Source of the DNA: a virus
Strand: one strand, 5' to 3'
Virus record (IMG/VR): IMGVR_UViG_3300019762_000014
Span: 1 to 41,551 of that record
Length of the DNA: 41,551 nucleotides
Shown here: positions 1 to 6,557 of the stretch, piece after piece
Numbering within the stretch: position 1 is the stretch's first letter
Layout of the letters: every line of letters begins with the position of its first letter
Translations under genes and position numbers: made by a program
The notes under the pieces: generated by a model
What the model was told of the DNA's origin: nothing
The model's database searches: none
The model's input: the letters and a program-made list of their open reading frames with translations, nothing else

Positions 1-259
1 CTTTCACGTTTAATCGCTTACCTGTTTTTAATTCATGACGCATTATCGCTTTTGTCCATGCGTTTTTTAATCTACCTAAATCGTCAGGCTCAGGGCAAGA
101 TTGTCGCCATGCTGGAAAATGTGGGAGTAAGCTTTTAAACAAGCGGTTTGTAAATTCCTTTGCCTCTGGCGTTACTTCAACGTGATCTGGTTGTTTAAAT
201 CGTGTGTCTGTTTGCGCCGTCCTTTGAATCCTTGCAACTTGGTTTTGTATTTCGCTCAC
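1..259 (-). CDS. λ P-like replication protein, partial (runs off left edge)
   Basis: Read from a GTG at 259 that overlaps the TAG of the upstream O-like gene (TAGTG), giving 86 codons before the window ends. The translation contains VTPEAKEF, then FPAWRQSCPE and LKNAWTKAIM, which resembles the phage replication protein P family that loads the host replicative helicase at the origin. The position directly after an O-like gene is the classical O-P order. If the window is circular, joining base 41551 to base 1 extends the frame by about 13 residues to a TGA at 41511-41513 (99 aa). The family call rests on these motifs and gene order only. Confidence 0.6.
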   Translation of the reverse strand, partial: MSEIQNQVARIQRTAQTDTRFKQPDHVEVTPEAKEFTNRLFKSLLPHFPAWRQSCPEPDDLGRLKNAWTKAIMRHELKTGKRLNVK

Positions 260-1053
260 TAGAATGTCTCCTTATCAAATCTTTCCCAGTTGTCTGAGTC
301 GTCGTTAACAACCTTGCCTTTGCCTTGTGGTTGGTTCATCTTAACAACAAGCTTGTCGTATTGCTTTCGCAGTGATGCAGCGCTAAGTATGTTTGAACTC
401 CAAAAGCTATCTTGGTTAGCCCATGTAAATACCTTACCAACTTCAACAGGGTCACGCTTATCAGCTTCAAGCATCAATCTCAAGGTGTTGGCCCATGACT
501 CAAGATTGGGCTTTTTAAAGTTAGGGTTTAATATTAGCAACTGTGAATACATCCATTTTGCAAACTCCATCTGATAATTATCGAATTTATATTTCTTCGG
601 TTTAACCTCTGGTTGAACTAAAGGTTTTATCTCTTCTCTAGTCTGATCTAATCTAATCTTATCTTGCATGGGTTTTGCTGATTCAGTCATGATTGCGTCA
701 TGACCCTTTAATTTACCAATGATTTCACGCATTTGCGGGTTACTAGTCATTGACTTGTCTAGTCTGCGAGCCAATTTAAAGCACGTAATAACGCCATCAA
801 TTGACTCAAAAAGACGTTCTTTTACGAAATAACGCATCATTTCTTCAACTTTTTGAGGTGTTGAACCTGTGTTTCTGGCTATAATTCGCGCATCATGCTC
901 AAGTTCAAATGTAATATTATCGTTATTAATCTTACTTGCTATAAGCTCTATGCAGTACCAGTACAGGCCGTAACCCTCAAGGCCATAATCTAGTAGTACG
1001 TTTTGTAGTTTCGCGTCTTGATTCGCGTCTGTGTCATGCTTAACCCACCGCAT
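259..1053 (-). CDS. O-like replication initiator with DUF4373-type N-terminus
   Basis: 264 aa. The N-terminus (MRWVKHDTDANQDAKLQNVL, then GLEGYGLYWYCIELIA) matches the DUF4373/Lin1244-type domain found at the front of phage replisome organisers. A polar linker at about 115-155 is followed by a C-terminal domain (about 160-240, with LESWANTLRLML and FWSSNILSAASLRKQYDKL) like the C-terminus of O/DnaD-like initiators. Its likely role is to bind the phage origin and recruit the P-like protein encoded next. The stop overlaps the GTG of the P gene and the start abuts the Rha gene, so the three are probably translationally coupled. The DUF4373 call is firm and the initiator role is inferred from order. 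Confidence 0.75.
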   Translation of the reverse strand: MRWVKHDTDANQDAKLQNVLLDYGLEGYGLYWYCIELIASKINNDNITFELEHDARIIARNTGSTPQKVEEMMRYFVKERLFESIDGVITCFKLARRLDKSMTSNPQMREIIGKLKGHDAIMTESAKPMQDKIRLDQTREEIKPLVQPEVKPKKYKFDNYQMEFAKWMYSQLLILNPNFKKPNLESWANTLRLMLEADKRDPVEVGKVFTWANQDSFWSSNILSAASLRKQYDKLVVKMNQPQGKGKVVNDDSDNWERFDKETF

Positions 1054-1721
1054 TAAATAACCCCTTCGCTAATTAGCTTCTCGTTAATCCACTGCTCGCC
1101 TTTTGCTGTAAATAGCGCCTGTGAGTGACCTAGCTCCGTTTGCTTCATTTCGCCTAACCCATTGTCGACAAACGGCTGTAAAAACGCTCTGCCACGCTTA
1201 ACAGCCTTACTATAAACACCGCCTAATTCATCTAGAAATTTATTCAATTTAATTGCTGACAACTTATGCTTTTGTGCAACTTGCGTTGCTGTCATCAATG
1301 CGCCACGTTCAACGCAGTTATCAACGAATGCAACTTTAGGCGCTGCAAGTTCAAGTTGTTTCGCTTGGTCTGCTGCAAGCTGCAATGCCTCGCCTAGTGT
1401 TTGTGGGATTTGAAATTGTTGATTTGACTCCAGTGTTTTAATCCATGCTAGGACTTTTTTTCTAACAACCTTTGACTCTCGCATTCCAACAAGAAGCATT
1501 TGATCTTTATTTAGCATATAATATCTTACTGGCTGGTTGTTTTGCGGGTGTGGGAAAAAATCTGACACCCCTAGATTGTCAATCTCATCCTCAACCTTAG
1601 CTAAAAAGTCGCCATGCTGGATATTTTTACCTCTTAGTTCATTTAGCTTTTTCCATAAATTGAACGTACTAAGCTTATACTCGCCAATACCATTATTTTG
1701 CTGTAAAATTAAATCGGTCAT
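1053..1721 (-). CDS. Rha-family regulator with C-terminal antirepressor (ANT/KilA-C) domain
   Basis: 222 aa. Residues 1-100 look like the Rha/Bro-type N-terminal domain (VRYYMLNKDQMLLVGMRESK). Residues about 105-215 match the phage antirepressor C-terminal domain (ALMTATQVAQKHKLSAIKLN and the QTELGHSQALFTAKGEQWI tract). Proteins of this architecture modulate lysis-lysogeny or early gene control. The start at 1721 has an AAGGAG Shine-Dalgarno in good register. It lies in the early leftward operon just before the O-like gene, whose start overlaps its stop. Confidence 0.85.
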   Translation of the reverse strand: MTDLILQQNNGIGEYKLSTFNLWKKLNELRGKNIQHGDFLAKVEDEIDNLGVSDFFPHPQNNQPVRYYMLNKDQMLLVGMRESKVVRKKVLAWIKTLESNQQFQIPQTLGEALQLAADQAKQLELAAPKVAFVDNCVERGALMTATQVAQKHKLSAIKLNKFLDELGGVYSKAVKRGRAFLQPFVDNGLGEMKQTELGHSQALFTAKGEQWINEKLISEGVI

Positions 1722-1745
1722 TTGAACTCCTTATTAAATGTAATT

Positions 1746-1769
1746 GCCTCGCGTCAACGGGGCTTTTTT
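1746..1769 (+). terminator. Rho-independent terminator reading rightward
   Basis: GCCTCG (1746-1751), loop CGTCAA, CGGGGC (1758-1763), then six T. One pair is G-U in plus-strand RNA but would be a C-A mismatch in minus-strand RNA, so it is oriented for a plus transcript. No plus-strand gene lies to its left, which suggests an antisense RNA ending here. Confidence 0.55.
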
Positions 1770-1950
1770 ATAGTCTCTCGTTTTTATCGCCTACAACCCA
1801 TTCACCCAACGCATTCAAACCTATGCGCATTGCATCCCTTGCTATTTCAGATGCTGTAAATCCGCTTTGGCTGCTTTTTGATATCTCTTTGCACTTCTCC
1901 ATGACAGATGGGTCAAATCTAACTGGCAATGGTAGTTTTTTATCTTTCAT
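1768..1950 (-). CDS. Small ribbon-helix-helix-like DNA-binding protein
   Basis: 60 aa from the ATG at 1950, chosen because an AAAGGAG Shine-Dalgarno lies just upstream; a longer in-frame reading upstream would run through the promoter/operator palindrome. The sequence LPLPVRFDPSVMEKCKEI, then FTASEIARDAMRIGL, fits an Arc/CopG-type ribbon-helix-helix fold: a basic β-strand followed by two helices. It probably represses its own promoter, since an imperfect palindrome sits directly upstream (1969-2004). The RHH call is from pattern only. Confidence 0.7.
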   Translation of the reverse strand: MKDKKLPLPVRFDPSVMEKCKEISKSSQSGFTASEIARDAMRIGLNALGEWVVGDKNERL

Positions 1951-1968
1951 ACTAACTCCTTTGTTATT

Positions 1969-2004
1969 GTGTATGTACATTGTACAGCACAATTGTATAT
2001 ACAC
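1969..2004. promoter_or_regulatory. Imperfect palindromic operator upstream of the RHH gene
   Basis: Arms GTGTATGTACATTGT and its near complement ACAATTGTATATACAC face each other across GTACAGC-like central bases. On the minus strand the segment contains TACAAT, a plausible -10, with TTGCGT about 18 bases upstream. A protein bound here would occlude the promoter of the 60-aa RHH gene; autoregulation is inferred. Confidence 0.5.
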
Positions 2005-2033
2005 GCAACCATTATTTAAACTTTCTTTCGCGC

Positions 2034-2060
2034 ATAAAAAATCCGCAATTAAGCGGATTT
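2034..2060 (-). terminator. Rho-independent terminator
   Basis: Stem AAATCCGC (2039-2046) with GCGGATTT (2053-2060) and loop AATTAA. On the minus strand it ends in a run of T at 2034-2040. It lies after the 75-aa gene ending at 2066 and separates it from the downstream RHH transcription unit. Confidence 0.8.
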
Positions 2061-2065
2061 GGTGG

Positions 2066-2293
2066 TTATTTTGTTGCTTCGTTAAATTGATCCCTGTCAA
2101 ACCAAACTATAATGCCAACTTTACCACTTCGCCTTACAGCATCATTTGTATTCACTTGATTTGTTGCAATTGTAAGCTCAGTGTCTTTTGTGCGCTTTTT
2201 ATCTACTGACTTTACAAGTGATCCGTCAATGCTTTGTAGCATTAAATTATCTTCTCCTATAGTGCTTATTAGCTTTGATAATTCCATTTTCAT
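2066..2293 (-). CDS. Hypothetical 75-aa early protein
   Basis: 75 aa. The ATG at 2293 overlaps the stop of the XRE gene (2290), implying translational coupling. The N-terminal half is polar (LSKLISTIGEDNLML). The C-terminus GKVGIIVWFDRDQF may form a β-strand-rich tip. I do not recognise the family. It is the last gene before a strong terminator, so it belongs to the Cro-like gene's operon. Confidence 0.65.
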   Translation of the reverse strand: MKMELSKLISTIGEDNLMLQSIDGSLVKSVDKKRTKDTELTIATNQVNTNDAVRRSGKVGIIVWFDRDQFNEATK

Positions 2294-2562
2294 TTCTCCA
2301 GTTGTTTTTGATAATCAGCTTCACGCTGAACTAGTTCTTCTGCAATGATTTCTATTGCTGAATAATTAACATTAAGCGCCCTAGCTATTCTTTGCATTGT
2401 GTATCTGGTTGGGCTGCATTTACCGTATTTTATGCGACTTAAAGTTGATTCTGTTATACCTGTTAGCATTGATAGTCGATAAGTGCTAACAGCTCCGTTT
2501 TCGCAGTTTACTTGGCATTGCTCGATAGCTTTGCCAAGTGCGCAGAATTCTTTTTTAATCAT
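2290..2562 (-). CDS. XRE/Cro-type helix-turn-helix regulator
   Basis: 90 aa. Residues about 26-66 form a clear XRE helix-turn-helix (VSTYRLSMLTGITESTLSRI, then TMQRIARALNV), followed by a short charged tail. Its place near the start of an early leftward operon suits a Cro-like repressor. Candidate operators are the ACTTGC-N7-GCAAGT palindrome at 2856-2874 upstream of the operon and the palindrome at 4160-4175. No larger CI-type repressor with a LexA-like peptidase domain is visible in the window. Confidence 0.85.
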   Translation of the reverse strand: MIKKEFCALGKAIEQCQVNCENGAVSTYRLSMLTGITESTLSRIKYGKCSPTRYTMQRIARALNVNYSAIEIIAEELVQREADYQKQLEK

Positions 2563-2564
2563 AT

Positions 2565-2807
2565 TTATTTAGCCTTATAGTGCACAAATTTCTCAGCTCT
2601 TATTACTGCCATTTCCGTAAGCATATCGCAAGCCTTGCCTGTGATGCCGTTATTTGAAAGGTGAGCTTTAACGGTTTTAATTAAAGTTCCAGCAATAATC
2701 ATTGTAGATAATTTTTCAATTAAAGGGTTTAACATTAGCATTAGAGACGCTTTGTCGTCATTCTTAACTGCTAGATCAAACCTTGCTTTCAATTGTAATT
2801 TAGTCAT
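2565..2807 (-). CDS. Hypothetical 80-aa early protein
   Basis: 80 aa, preceded by an AAAGGAAAG Shine-Dalgarno. It is largely helical in composition (LKARFDLAVKNDDKASLML, then IIAGTLIKTVKAHL) with basic residues. It is the first gene of the XRE operon and follows the operator at 2856-2874, a position where λ-like phages often carry small regulators. I cannot assign a family. Confidence 0.65.
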   Translation of the reverse strand: MTKLQLKARFDLAVKNDDKASLMLMLNPLIEKLSTMIIAGTLIKTVKAHLSNNGITGKACDMLTEMAVIRAEKFVHYKAK

Positions 2808-2855
2808 AATGCTTTCCTTTAGGTTGTTTTGTTTCGATATAAAGATAATAGCATT

Positions 2856-2874
2856 ACTTGCGCAAAGGGCAAGT
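2856..2874. promoter_or_regulatory. ACTTGC-N7-GCAAGT operator over a -35 box
   Basis: Perfect half-sites ACTTGC and GCAAGT flank GCAAAGG. On the minus strand the segment overlaps TTGCGC, a possible -35, with TATATC about 18 bases further on. It is the best candidate operator for the XRE protein encoded just downstream. Confidence 0.55.
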
Positions 2875-2909
2875 AAAATTGTGTGGTTTAATTAAATTAG
2901 AATGTAAAG

Positions 2910-2925
2910 TGTGACAATGCTCACA
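2910..2925 (-). promoter_or_regulatory. CRP-like palindrome TGTGA-N6-TCACA
   Basis: Exact match to the CRP consensus halves with spacer CAATGC. The minus-strand -10 that should follow is weak (TAAACC-like). It sits between the terminator at 2924-2950 and the XRE operon. Confidence 0.5.
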
Positions 2926-2950
2926 AAAAAAGCCACTGTGATAGTGGCTT
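2924..2950 (-). terminator. Rho-independent terminator
   Basis: Stem AGCCACT (2931-2937) with AGTGGCT (2943-2949), followed on the minus strand by TTTTTT (2925-2930). It ends the operon that starts near 4090 and terminates at the 70-aa gene. Confidence 0.85.
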
Positions 2951-2954
2951 GTGC

Positions 2955-3167
2955 TTACTTCTGGTTTGATTCAAGATGCTTTATAGCATAACTGTATAGC
3001 TTAACTTTATCGTATAGCTTTATAGTCGCTAGCTCTGCCGCATCCTTTTCTTTGCGAACCTTGCTAAGCCTTTCGGCCATAACTTGCAGCTCAAACTCTA
3101 CCGCCTTTAGCTTTTTACGCTCAGTTACAAGTTGCTCTCTCAGTTCTGGCTTGCTTGCGCATTTCAT
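2955..3167 (-). CDS. Small coiled-coil protein
   Basis: 70 aa from ATG 3167, which overlaps the upstream stop (TGATG); a GTG at 3170 is an alternative start three bases earlier. An AAAGGAG Shine-Dalgarno precedes both. Nearly the whole protein is a charged heptad-like helix (LVTERKKLKAVEFELQVMAE, then LSKVRKEKDAAEL), so a coiled coil is likely. Function unknown. It is coupled to the preceding small helical gene and followed by a terminator. Confidence 0.65.
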   Translation of the reverse strand: MKCASKPELREQLVTERKKLKAVEFELQVMAERLSKVRKEKDAAELATIKLYDKVKLYSYAIKHLESNQK

Positions 3168-3373
3168 CACTCACACTCCTTTGCTTTATTTTCAAAGTGT
3201 AGCGCCTCTAATTCATGAATGCGCGCGTCGTCTTGATGGTGCTTAACAAGCTTCTTGGCTGAGTCGATAATCCCTTGCGCTTCTAAGACTCGCTCATGTG
3301 CTGCTGTAGCATGCAGTGTCGCTTCCATTGCTTTTTGTTGCCAATGTTGTTTGCTTGATAATGTAGTTGTCAT
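3167..3373 (-). CDS. Small helical hypothetical protein
   Basis: 68 aa with an AAGGAGCAATAAAATG start context. The composition is rich in Ala, His and Glu and predicts long helices (MEATLHATAAHERVLEAQ). It follows the Dam-type methylase and overlaps the next coiled-coil gene. I do not recognise it. Confidence 0.65.
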   Translation of the reverse strand: MTTTLSSKQHWQQKAMEATLHATAAHERVLEAQGIIDSAKKLVKHHQDDARIHELEALHFENKAKECE

Positions 3374-3384
3374 TTTATTGCTCC

Positions 3385-3894
3385 TTAGTAGTTTTCGTGG
3401 TAAATATGATTGATTGGTACATATTCAGTTTGCACTGACTCGGACAAAAACGGCGCAAGGTAAAACATAAACTGCGGCTTACTATTACCTTTAATAGTAA
3501 CACCATCACCGTTTAAAAATGATACTCTACCCCCTGTAATTGGCATAATTAGCGCGTTTGCATTTATTAACTCTGCGAACCATTTTGTTGAAGTGTCGAA
3601 ATTTAATATGCCGGTTACAGCATAGCCATGTTTCGCCCATTTAACACACTGTTTAACGAATGGCAGCGGCTTAGAATATGGAGGGTTGCAGAAAGCTAAA
3701 TCACCAGCGACAAAGTTAAACTCTTCTGGTGCATAGGCGATCCACGAGTCATCTAGAAAATCACACTCTTCATCAAGATTGTTTTCGCATACCTTGTTTT
3801 TATCGCTAGAGCATAGGTCTAGATTGATACTACCAAATCTCTCAGTTAAAAAGCCAATTACTTCCGGTGGCGTTCTCCATAGATCGTTGCTCAT
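3385..3894 (-). CDS. Phage N6-adenine DNA methyltransferase (Dam/PF05869-like)
   Basis: 169 aa. Motif NPPY at residues 70-73 is the catalytic motif IV of adenine methyltransferases. The surrounding pattern (SNDLWRTPPEVI at the N-terminus and INLDLCSS before motif IV) matches the small phage Dam-like family. It transfers a methyl group from AdoMet to adenine in DNA and probably protects phage DNA from host restriction. It is coupled to the 48-aa RHH gene (ATGA overlap at 3891-3894). It is one of two methyltransferases in the window; the other is at 23264-23995. Confidence 0.9.
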   Translation of the reverse strand: MSNDLWRTPPEVIGFLTERFGSINLDLCSSDKNKVCENNLDEECDFLDDSWIAYAPEEFNFVAGDLAFCNPPYSKPLPFVKQCVKWAKHGYAVTGILNFDTSTKWFAELINANALIMPITGGRVSFLNGDGVTIKGNSKPQFMFYLAPFLSESVQTEYVPINHIYHENY

Positions 3895-4037
3895 TGCTTA
3901 GACTCCTTCTTTGTATACGCCTTTGCTTTCTCTAAAAGCTTAGCGGCCATTGTCACGTCATTATCTTTGCAAACTTTTTTAAATGCTTCATGGTCTTTCT
4001 GTTTAAAGTAAACTGTTACGCCTATTTTTTTTGTCAT
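3891..4037 (-). CDS. 48-aa RHH-like protein, first gene of the early leftward operon
   Basis: Read from ATG 4037 behind CGGAGATAGAAA, ending in TGA at 3891 that overlaps the Dam start. The sequence GVTVYFKQKDHEAFKKVC followed by DVTMAAKLLEKAKAY has the strand-helix-helix pattern of ribbon-helix-helix proteins. As the promoter-proximal gene beside the divergent promoters, it could control them. It is short but its frame, start and coupling are clean. Confidence 0.65.
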   Translation of the reverse strand: MTKKIGVTVYFKQKDHEAFKKVCKDNDVTMAAKLLEKAKAYTKKESKQ

Positions 4038-4067
4038 TTTCTATCTCCGTGTTAAAAGTTACCTAAG

Positions 4068-4094
4068 CTTATATCCGCGCTTAAATATTGTCAA
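4068..4094 (-). promoter_or_regulatory. Early leftward σ70-type promoter
   Basis: On the minus strand TTGACA (4094-4089) is followed by TATAAG (4073-4068) or TAAGCT, with 15 or 17 bases between. It would drive the operon from 4037 to the terminator at 2924. It is divergent from the plus promoter at 4142. Confidence 0.65.
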
Positions 4095-4141
4095 GTATTA
4101 ATTAGGCATTAAAATTAAATTAAAAAAGAATTAAATAATAT

Positions 4142-4175
4142 TTGACAGTCTGTAAATAAGGGTATAAATTTACCC
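4142..4175 (+). promoter_or_regulatory. Early rightward σ70-type promoter with palindrome over the -10
   Basis: TTGACA at 4142-4147 and TATAAA at 4163-4168 give a 15-base spacing (16 if ATAAAT). The -10 lies inside a perfect inverted repeat GGGTA-TAAATT-TACCC (4160-4175), which could be an operator. It drives the plus-strand recombination operon from 4202. Confidence 0.7.
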
Positions 4176-4201
4176 ACATCGAAACAACAGCGGGAGTTAT
4201 T

Positions 4202-4381
4202 ATGAAAGCATTTACACACACAATTAACCAAGACTACAAAACATGCATCGGCCAGCTAACTAAATGCGCTTTAGTTTCTGTTATTAGCGAAAGCGGTGGC
4301 CGTTCAAAGATTCGCACAGGGAGTTTAGAGGTATTTGTTCCAAGTGAAATTTTATCGCCAATTAACGGCGTGGAAATGTAA
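4202..4381 (+). CDS. 59-aa hypothetical protein, first gene of the rightward operon
   Basis: Starts at ATG 4202 with GCGGGAG upstream and ends with TAA at 4379-4381. The protein looks like a small β-rich domain (CALVSVISESGGRSKIRTG, then LEVFVPSEILSPI). Family unknown. It is the promoter-proximal gene of the ERF/SSB operon. Confidence 0.6.
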   Translation: MKAFTHTINQDYKTCIGQLTKCALVSVISESGGRSKIRTGSLEVFVPSEILSPINGVEM

Positions 4382-4399
4382 CAATAAATGGGAGTTGTT

Positions 4400-4621
4400 A
4401 TGAAAACTAAATTTAAAAAGTTATTCAAGAAAGTTTTAGAAAAAGTATCAGCAAAGATTCCTGCTACATGGAAAGAGAAATGCGAACAGCTAAAGCACGA
4501 TTTAAATTTTGAGCTTAAAAATAAGGGTTGGCTCACACTTTTAGCAGAGGCGCTTATACTTCCGATATTTCTGGTGCTAGTATGGGTTTTATTAATTTTA
4601 CTTAACGGGATGGCAGTATGA
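4400..4621 (+). CDS. Basic single-span membrane protein
   Basis: 73 aa from ATG 4400, preferred over ATG 4388 because GGGAG sits at 4390-4394. A strongly basic amphipathic N-terminus (KTKFKKLFKKVLEKV) is followed by a hydrophobic C-terminal segment (ILPIFLVLVWVLLILLN, about 52-68). It probably anchors in the inner membrane with the basic part in the cytoplasm. Its stop overlaps the next start (ATGA). Function unknown. Confidence 0.65.
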   Translation: MKTKFKKLFKKVLEKVSAKIPATWKEKCEQLKHDLNFELKNKGWLTLLAEALILPIFLVLVWVLLILLNGMAV

Positions 4622-4818
4622 GCAACGCAGCATTAATAGCAGATATTTTAGCAGGCAATCGAGTGATTGACCGCAAGAAGCGAATGGAAGAAACAGTCGA
4701 TGTTATGTGCAACAACATGCAGCGCAAGATTGATTTGCAAGCAAATAGCGGTCGAGAGTATGATGCGGCCGCAGCGCGTGGCTACGGGCTTGGAAATGGG
4801 CGCAAACAAGGGGATTAG
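4618..4818 (+). CDS. 66-aa hypothetical protein
   Basis: ATG 4618 overlaps the preceding stop, implying coupling. N-terminal helix (NAALIADILAGNRVIDRKKR), central Cys/Met-containing segment and a Gly-rich tail (GYGLGNGRKQGD). No family recognised; conserved position upstream of ERF suggests an accessory early protein. Confidence 0.6.
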   Translation: MSNAALIADILAGNRVIDRKKRMEETVDVMCNNMQRKIDLQANSGREYDAAAARGYGLGNGRKQGD

Positions 4819-4820
4819 TT

Positions 4821-5009
4821 ATGAAAAAGATAGATGTAGATGGATATTTGTCTGACAAAGGCAAGCGAGTTAGAAAGCAGATTGACTCGCTAAGTAGTGA
4901 GCAGCTAGCATTGTGGGCTGATAAACTTTATTCAGATGGCTTTGAGACTCCTGGTGAGCATATTGAGAGATGTGCGCAGGAATTTAAAGATGATGTTTCA
5001 CCGTTTTAG
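4821..5009 (+). CDS. 62-aa hypothetical protein
   Basis: Follows the previous gene by two bases. Helical, acidic protein (KQIDSLSSEQLALWADKLYS). Starts MKKIDVDGYL and ends DDVSPF. Function unknown; same operon as ERF and SSB. Confidence 0.6.
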   Translation: MKKIDVDGYLSDKGKRVRKQIDSLSSEQLALWADKLYSDGFETPGEHIERCAQEFKDDVSPF

Positions 5010-5018
5010 GAGGCGGTT

Positions 5019-5600
5019 ATGATTGGCGACAACAATAGGCCGGAGCTTTTTCTGGCGCTATCAAAAATGCAAAGTGAGCTAACAGGGGCGTTCAAAGCAA
5101 CGAGTGGGCATGGCTACTATTACGCGGACTTGTCTAAGTGCATACAGACAGCTCAAGAGCCATTAGCAAATAATGGGCTTGCAGTTATTCAGTTGCTAAA
5201 TGAAACTGAAAAAGGCACTGAAATTGAAACAATTTTAACTCATGAGTCAGGTGGGTTTATATCATCTTCTTTCTTAATGGCTCAAGCTGTTTTGATGGGT
5301 GGTGGCGGTAAAAATCCAGCACAAGCAATGGGGGCGTCAATAACGTATATGCGCCGTTATGCTTACTCAGCTATCATAGGCTTGGCTCAAACAGACGATG
5401 ATGCTTGCAATGTAACAGCGAAGCCAAAAGTAACAACTATTGATGCAAATCAAATTGCAGCATTAAGAGCATTGTTCCACGATTGCATGACAGAGCAGCT
5501 ATTCTTGCAGCAATGGAATATAGCAAAAATGGAAGATATCCTAACCGCTAGTTATGACAGTGTGTCTAACTGGTTAATTCAATCAAAACAACAAGGGTAA
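5019..5600 (+). CDS. ERF-family single-strand annealing recombinase
   Basis: 193 aa. The core pattern [19 protein letters not shown] followed by [11 protein letters not shown] (105-115) and [11 protein letters not shown] matches the ERF superfamily (P22 Erf-like annealing proteins). These bind single-stranded DNA and anneal complementary strands during phage recombination and genome circularisation or concatemer formation. The start follows GGAGGCGGTT. It is directly followed by SSB, its expected partner. A C-terminal helical region (140-193) completes the protein. Confidence 0.9.
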   Translation: MIGDNNRPELFLALSKMQSELTGAFKATSGHGYYYADLSKCIQTAQEPLANNGLAVIQLLNETEKGTEIETILTHESGGFISSSFLMAQAVLMGGGGKNPAQAMGASITYMRRYAYSAIIGLAQTDDDACNVTAKPKVTTIDANQIAALRALFHDCMTEQLFLQQWNIAKMEDILTASYDSVSNWLIQSKQQG

Positions 5601-5604
5601 TAAA

Positions 5605-6114
5605 ATGAGCATTAATAAGGTAACTTTAATCGGAAACTTAGGCAAAGATCCAGAAGTGCGATACATGCCTAATGGTGATGCGGTGGCAAACTTTAGCTTG
5701 GCAACTAGCGAAACATGGAAAGATAAGCAAACAGGCGAGCGAAAAGAGAAAACGGAATGGCACAAGGTCGTTGTGTTTGGAAAGCTTGCAGAGATTGCTG
5801 GTGAGTTCGTGCGCAAAGGCTCAAAGCTTTACATTGAAGGAAAGCTTCAGACTCGCAAGTGGCAAGGGCAAGATGGGCAGGACAAATATACAACAGAAGT
5901 TGTGCTTCAAGGCTTTGGCTGTGTACTTGAAATGCTAAATAAAGTTGAGGCTCAACATCAAGGCGCAATAGCTCAACAGCAACAACCACCAATGCAGCAA
6001 CAACCACAACAGCAAGCGGCTCCGCAGTATCAGCAGCCACAACAAAGCGCACTACAGCAACAAGCGCCGCAATACCAACAAGCGCCGCAACCGCAACAAT
6101 ATAACGGTGGCTAA
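5605..6114 (+). CDS. ssb: Single-stranded DNA-binding protein with Gln/Pro-rich tail
   Basis: 169 aa. Residues 1-110 form a typical SSB OB-fold ([20 protein letters not shown], then [38 protein letters not shown]). From about 120 the chain is a low-complexity Gln/Pro tail ending QYNGG. The acidic DDDIPF-type tip used by bacterial SSBs to recruit repair proteins is missing. It pairs functionally with ERF encoded five bases upstream. Confidence 0.95.
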   Translation: MSINKVTLIGNLGKDPEVRYMPNGDAVANFSLATSETWKDKQTGERKEKTEWHKVVVFGKLAEIAGEFVRKGSKLYIEGKLQTRKWQGQDGQDKYTTEVVLQGFGCVLEMLNKVEAQHQGAIAQQQQPPMQQQPQQQAAPQYQQPQQSALQQQAPQYQQAPQPQQYNGG

Positions 6115-6121
6115 CCTAACC

Positions 6122-6143
6122 GCCTGTCATTAACGTGACAGGC
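6122..6143 (+). terminator. Hairpin after ssb (weak or Rho-dependent terminator)
   Basis: GCCTGTCA and TGACAGGC form an 8-bp stem around TTAACG. No T-run follows, so termination would be partial. Confidence 0.4.
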
Positions 6144-6174
6144 ATCACTGACTTGTTGTGCAGTTAGTGTATAG

Positions 6175-6230
6175 TTAACCCTTACATTAAGCGGCAAAGC
6201 GTAGCGTGTCAGACTTAAATGTGTTGTTAG
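6175..6230 (+). other. attC-like folded site A
   Basis: TTAAC (6175-6179), 5-base spacer, CATTAAG (6185-6191), a GC-rich loop, CTTAAATG (6214-6221), 4-base spacer, GTTAG (6226-6230). Inner and outer boxes pair, with one unpaired base in the inner stem. This is the two-box architecture of integron attC sites. It precedes the 56-aa ORF. Confidence 0.35.
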
Positions 6231-6261
6231 TAATTGAATTGCGATAAATATAGAGGTAATT

Positions 6262-6432
6262 ATGAATATAAGTAAAAAGCAATTAAAATTTATTGAGTTG
6301 GTTGAAAAGTGCGGTTACTTGCTTAAAGATGAAATTGATAAACAGCAATACCCTGACTCAATGGTAAGCGCGCTCATTGAAAAGAAATTGATATTTGAGC
6401 ATGAAGGAATGCTTGCAATCACAACAGGATAG
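6262..6432 (+). CDS. 56-aa winged-helix-like protein in a cassette-like unit
   Basis: ATG 6262 follows GAGGTAATT and the frame ends at TAG 6430-6432. The sequence (KQLKFIELVEKCGYLLKDEI, then SMVSALIEKKLIFEHEGMLA) looks like a compact winged helix, with a possible recognition helix at 31-43. The gene sits alone between two attC-like folds (6175-6230 and 6440-6499), so ORF plus downstream fold would form a 270-bp cassette. Family unknown. Confidence 0.55.
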   Translation: MNISKKQLKFIELVEKCGYLLKDEIDKQQYPDSMVSALIEKKLIFEHEGMLAITTG

Positions 6433-6439
6433 CAATTCT

Positions 6440-6499
6440 TACTAACATCAAGATAAACATCAGAGCGCAGCGATTGCATGAGTTATCGCAGTGTTATGT
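6440..6499 (+). other. attC-like folded site B
   Basis: TAACA (6443-6447), 4-base spacer, GATAA (6452-6456), CAT...ATG inner pairs, TTATC (6483-6487), 4-base spacer, TGTTA (6492-6496) extending to GTTATGT (6493-6499). Symmetric spacers and one extra base inside the inner stem are attC hallmarks. It begins eight bases after the 56-aa ORF. Confidence 0.4.
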
Positions 6500-6538
6500 A
6501 ACGGGCATCACAGTTTTAATTTTAATCTTTACTACACT
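6497..6538 (+). promoter_or_regulatory. CRP-like box with class II spacing to -10
   Basis: TGTAA-N6-TCACA at 6497-6512, one G, exactly 19 bases, then TACACT at 6533-6538. It precedes the gene at 6558 and overlaps the end of attC-like site B. Confidence 0.5.
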
Positions 6539-6557
6539 ATAAGAAAAGGAGGTTGAT

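Noticed and set aside
290-574. Plus-strand 94-codon ORF opposite the O-like gene
   Set aside because: Shadow of the recognisable DUF4373-type gene; no ribosome-binding site or domain.
1823-2209. Plus-strand 128-codon ORF
   Set aside because: It spans a terminator and an operator and opposes two supported genes; the product is a random-looking Cys/Phe-rich chain.
4234-4536. Minus-strand 100-codon ORF in the rightward early operon
   Set aside because: It opposes two small genes with good Shine-Dalgarno sequences and lacks its own.
5672-6052. Overlapping ORFs on both strands within ssb
   Set aside because: The Gln codon-rich tail keeps other frames open; the SSB frame is unambiguous.
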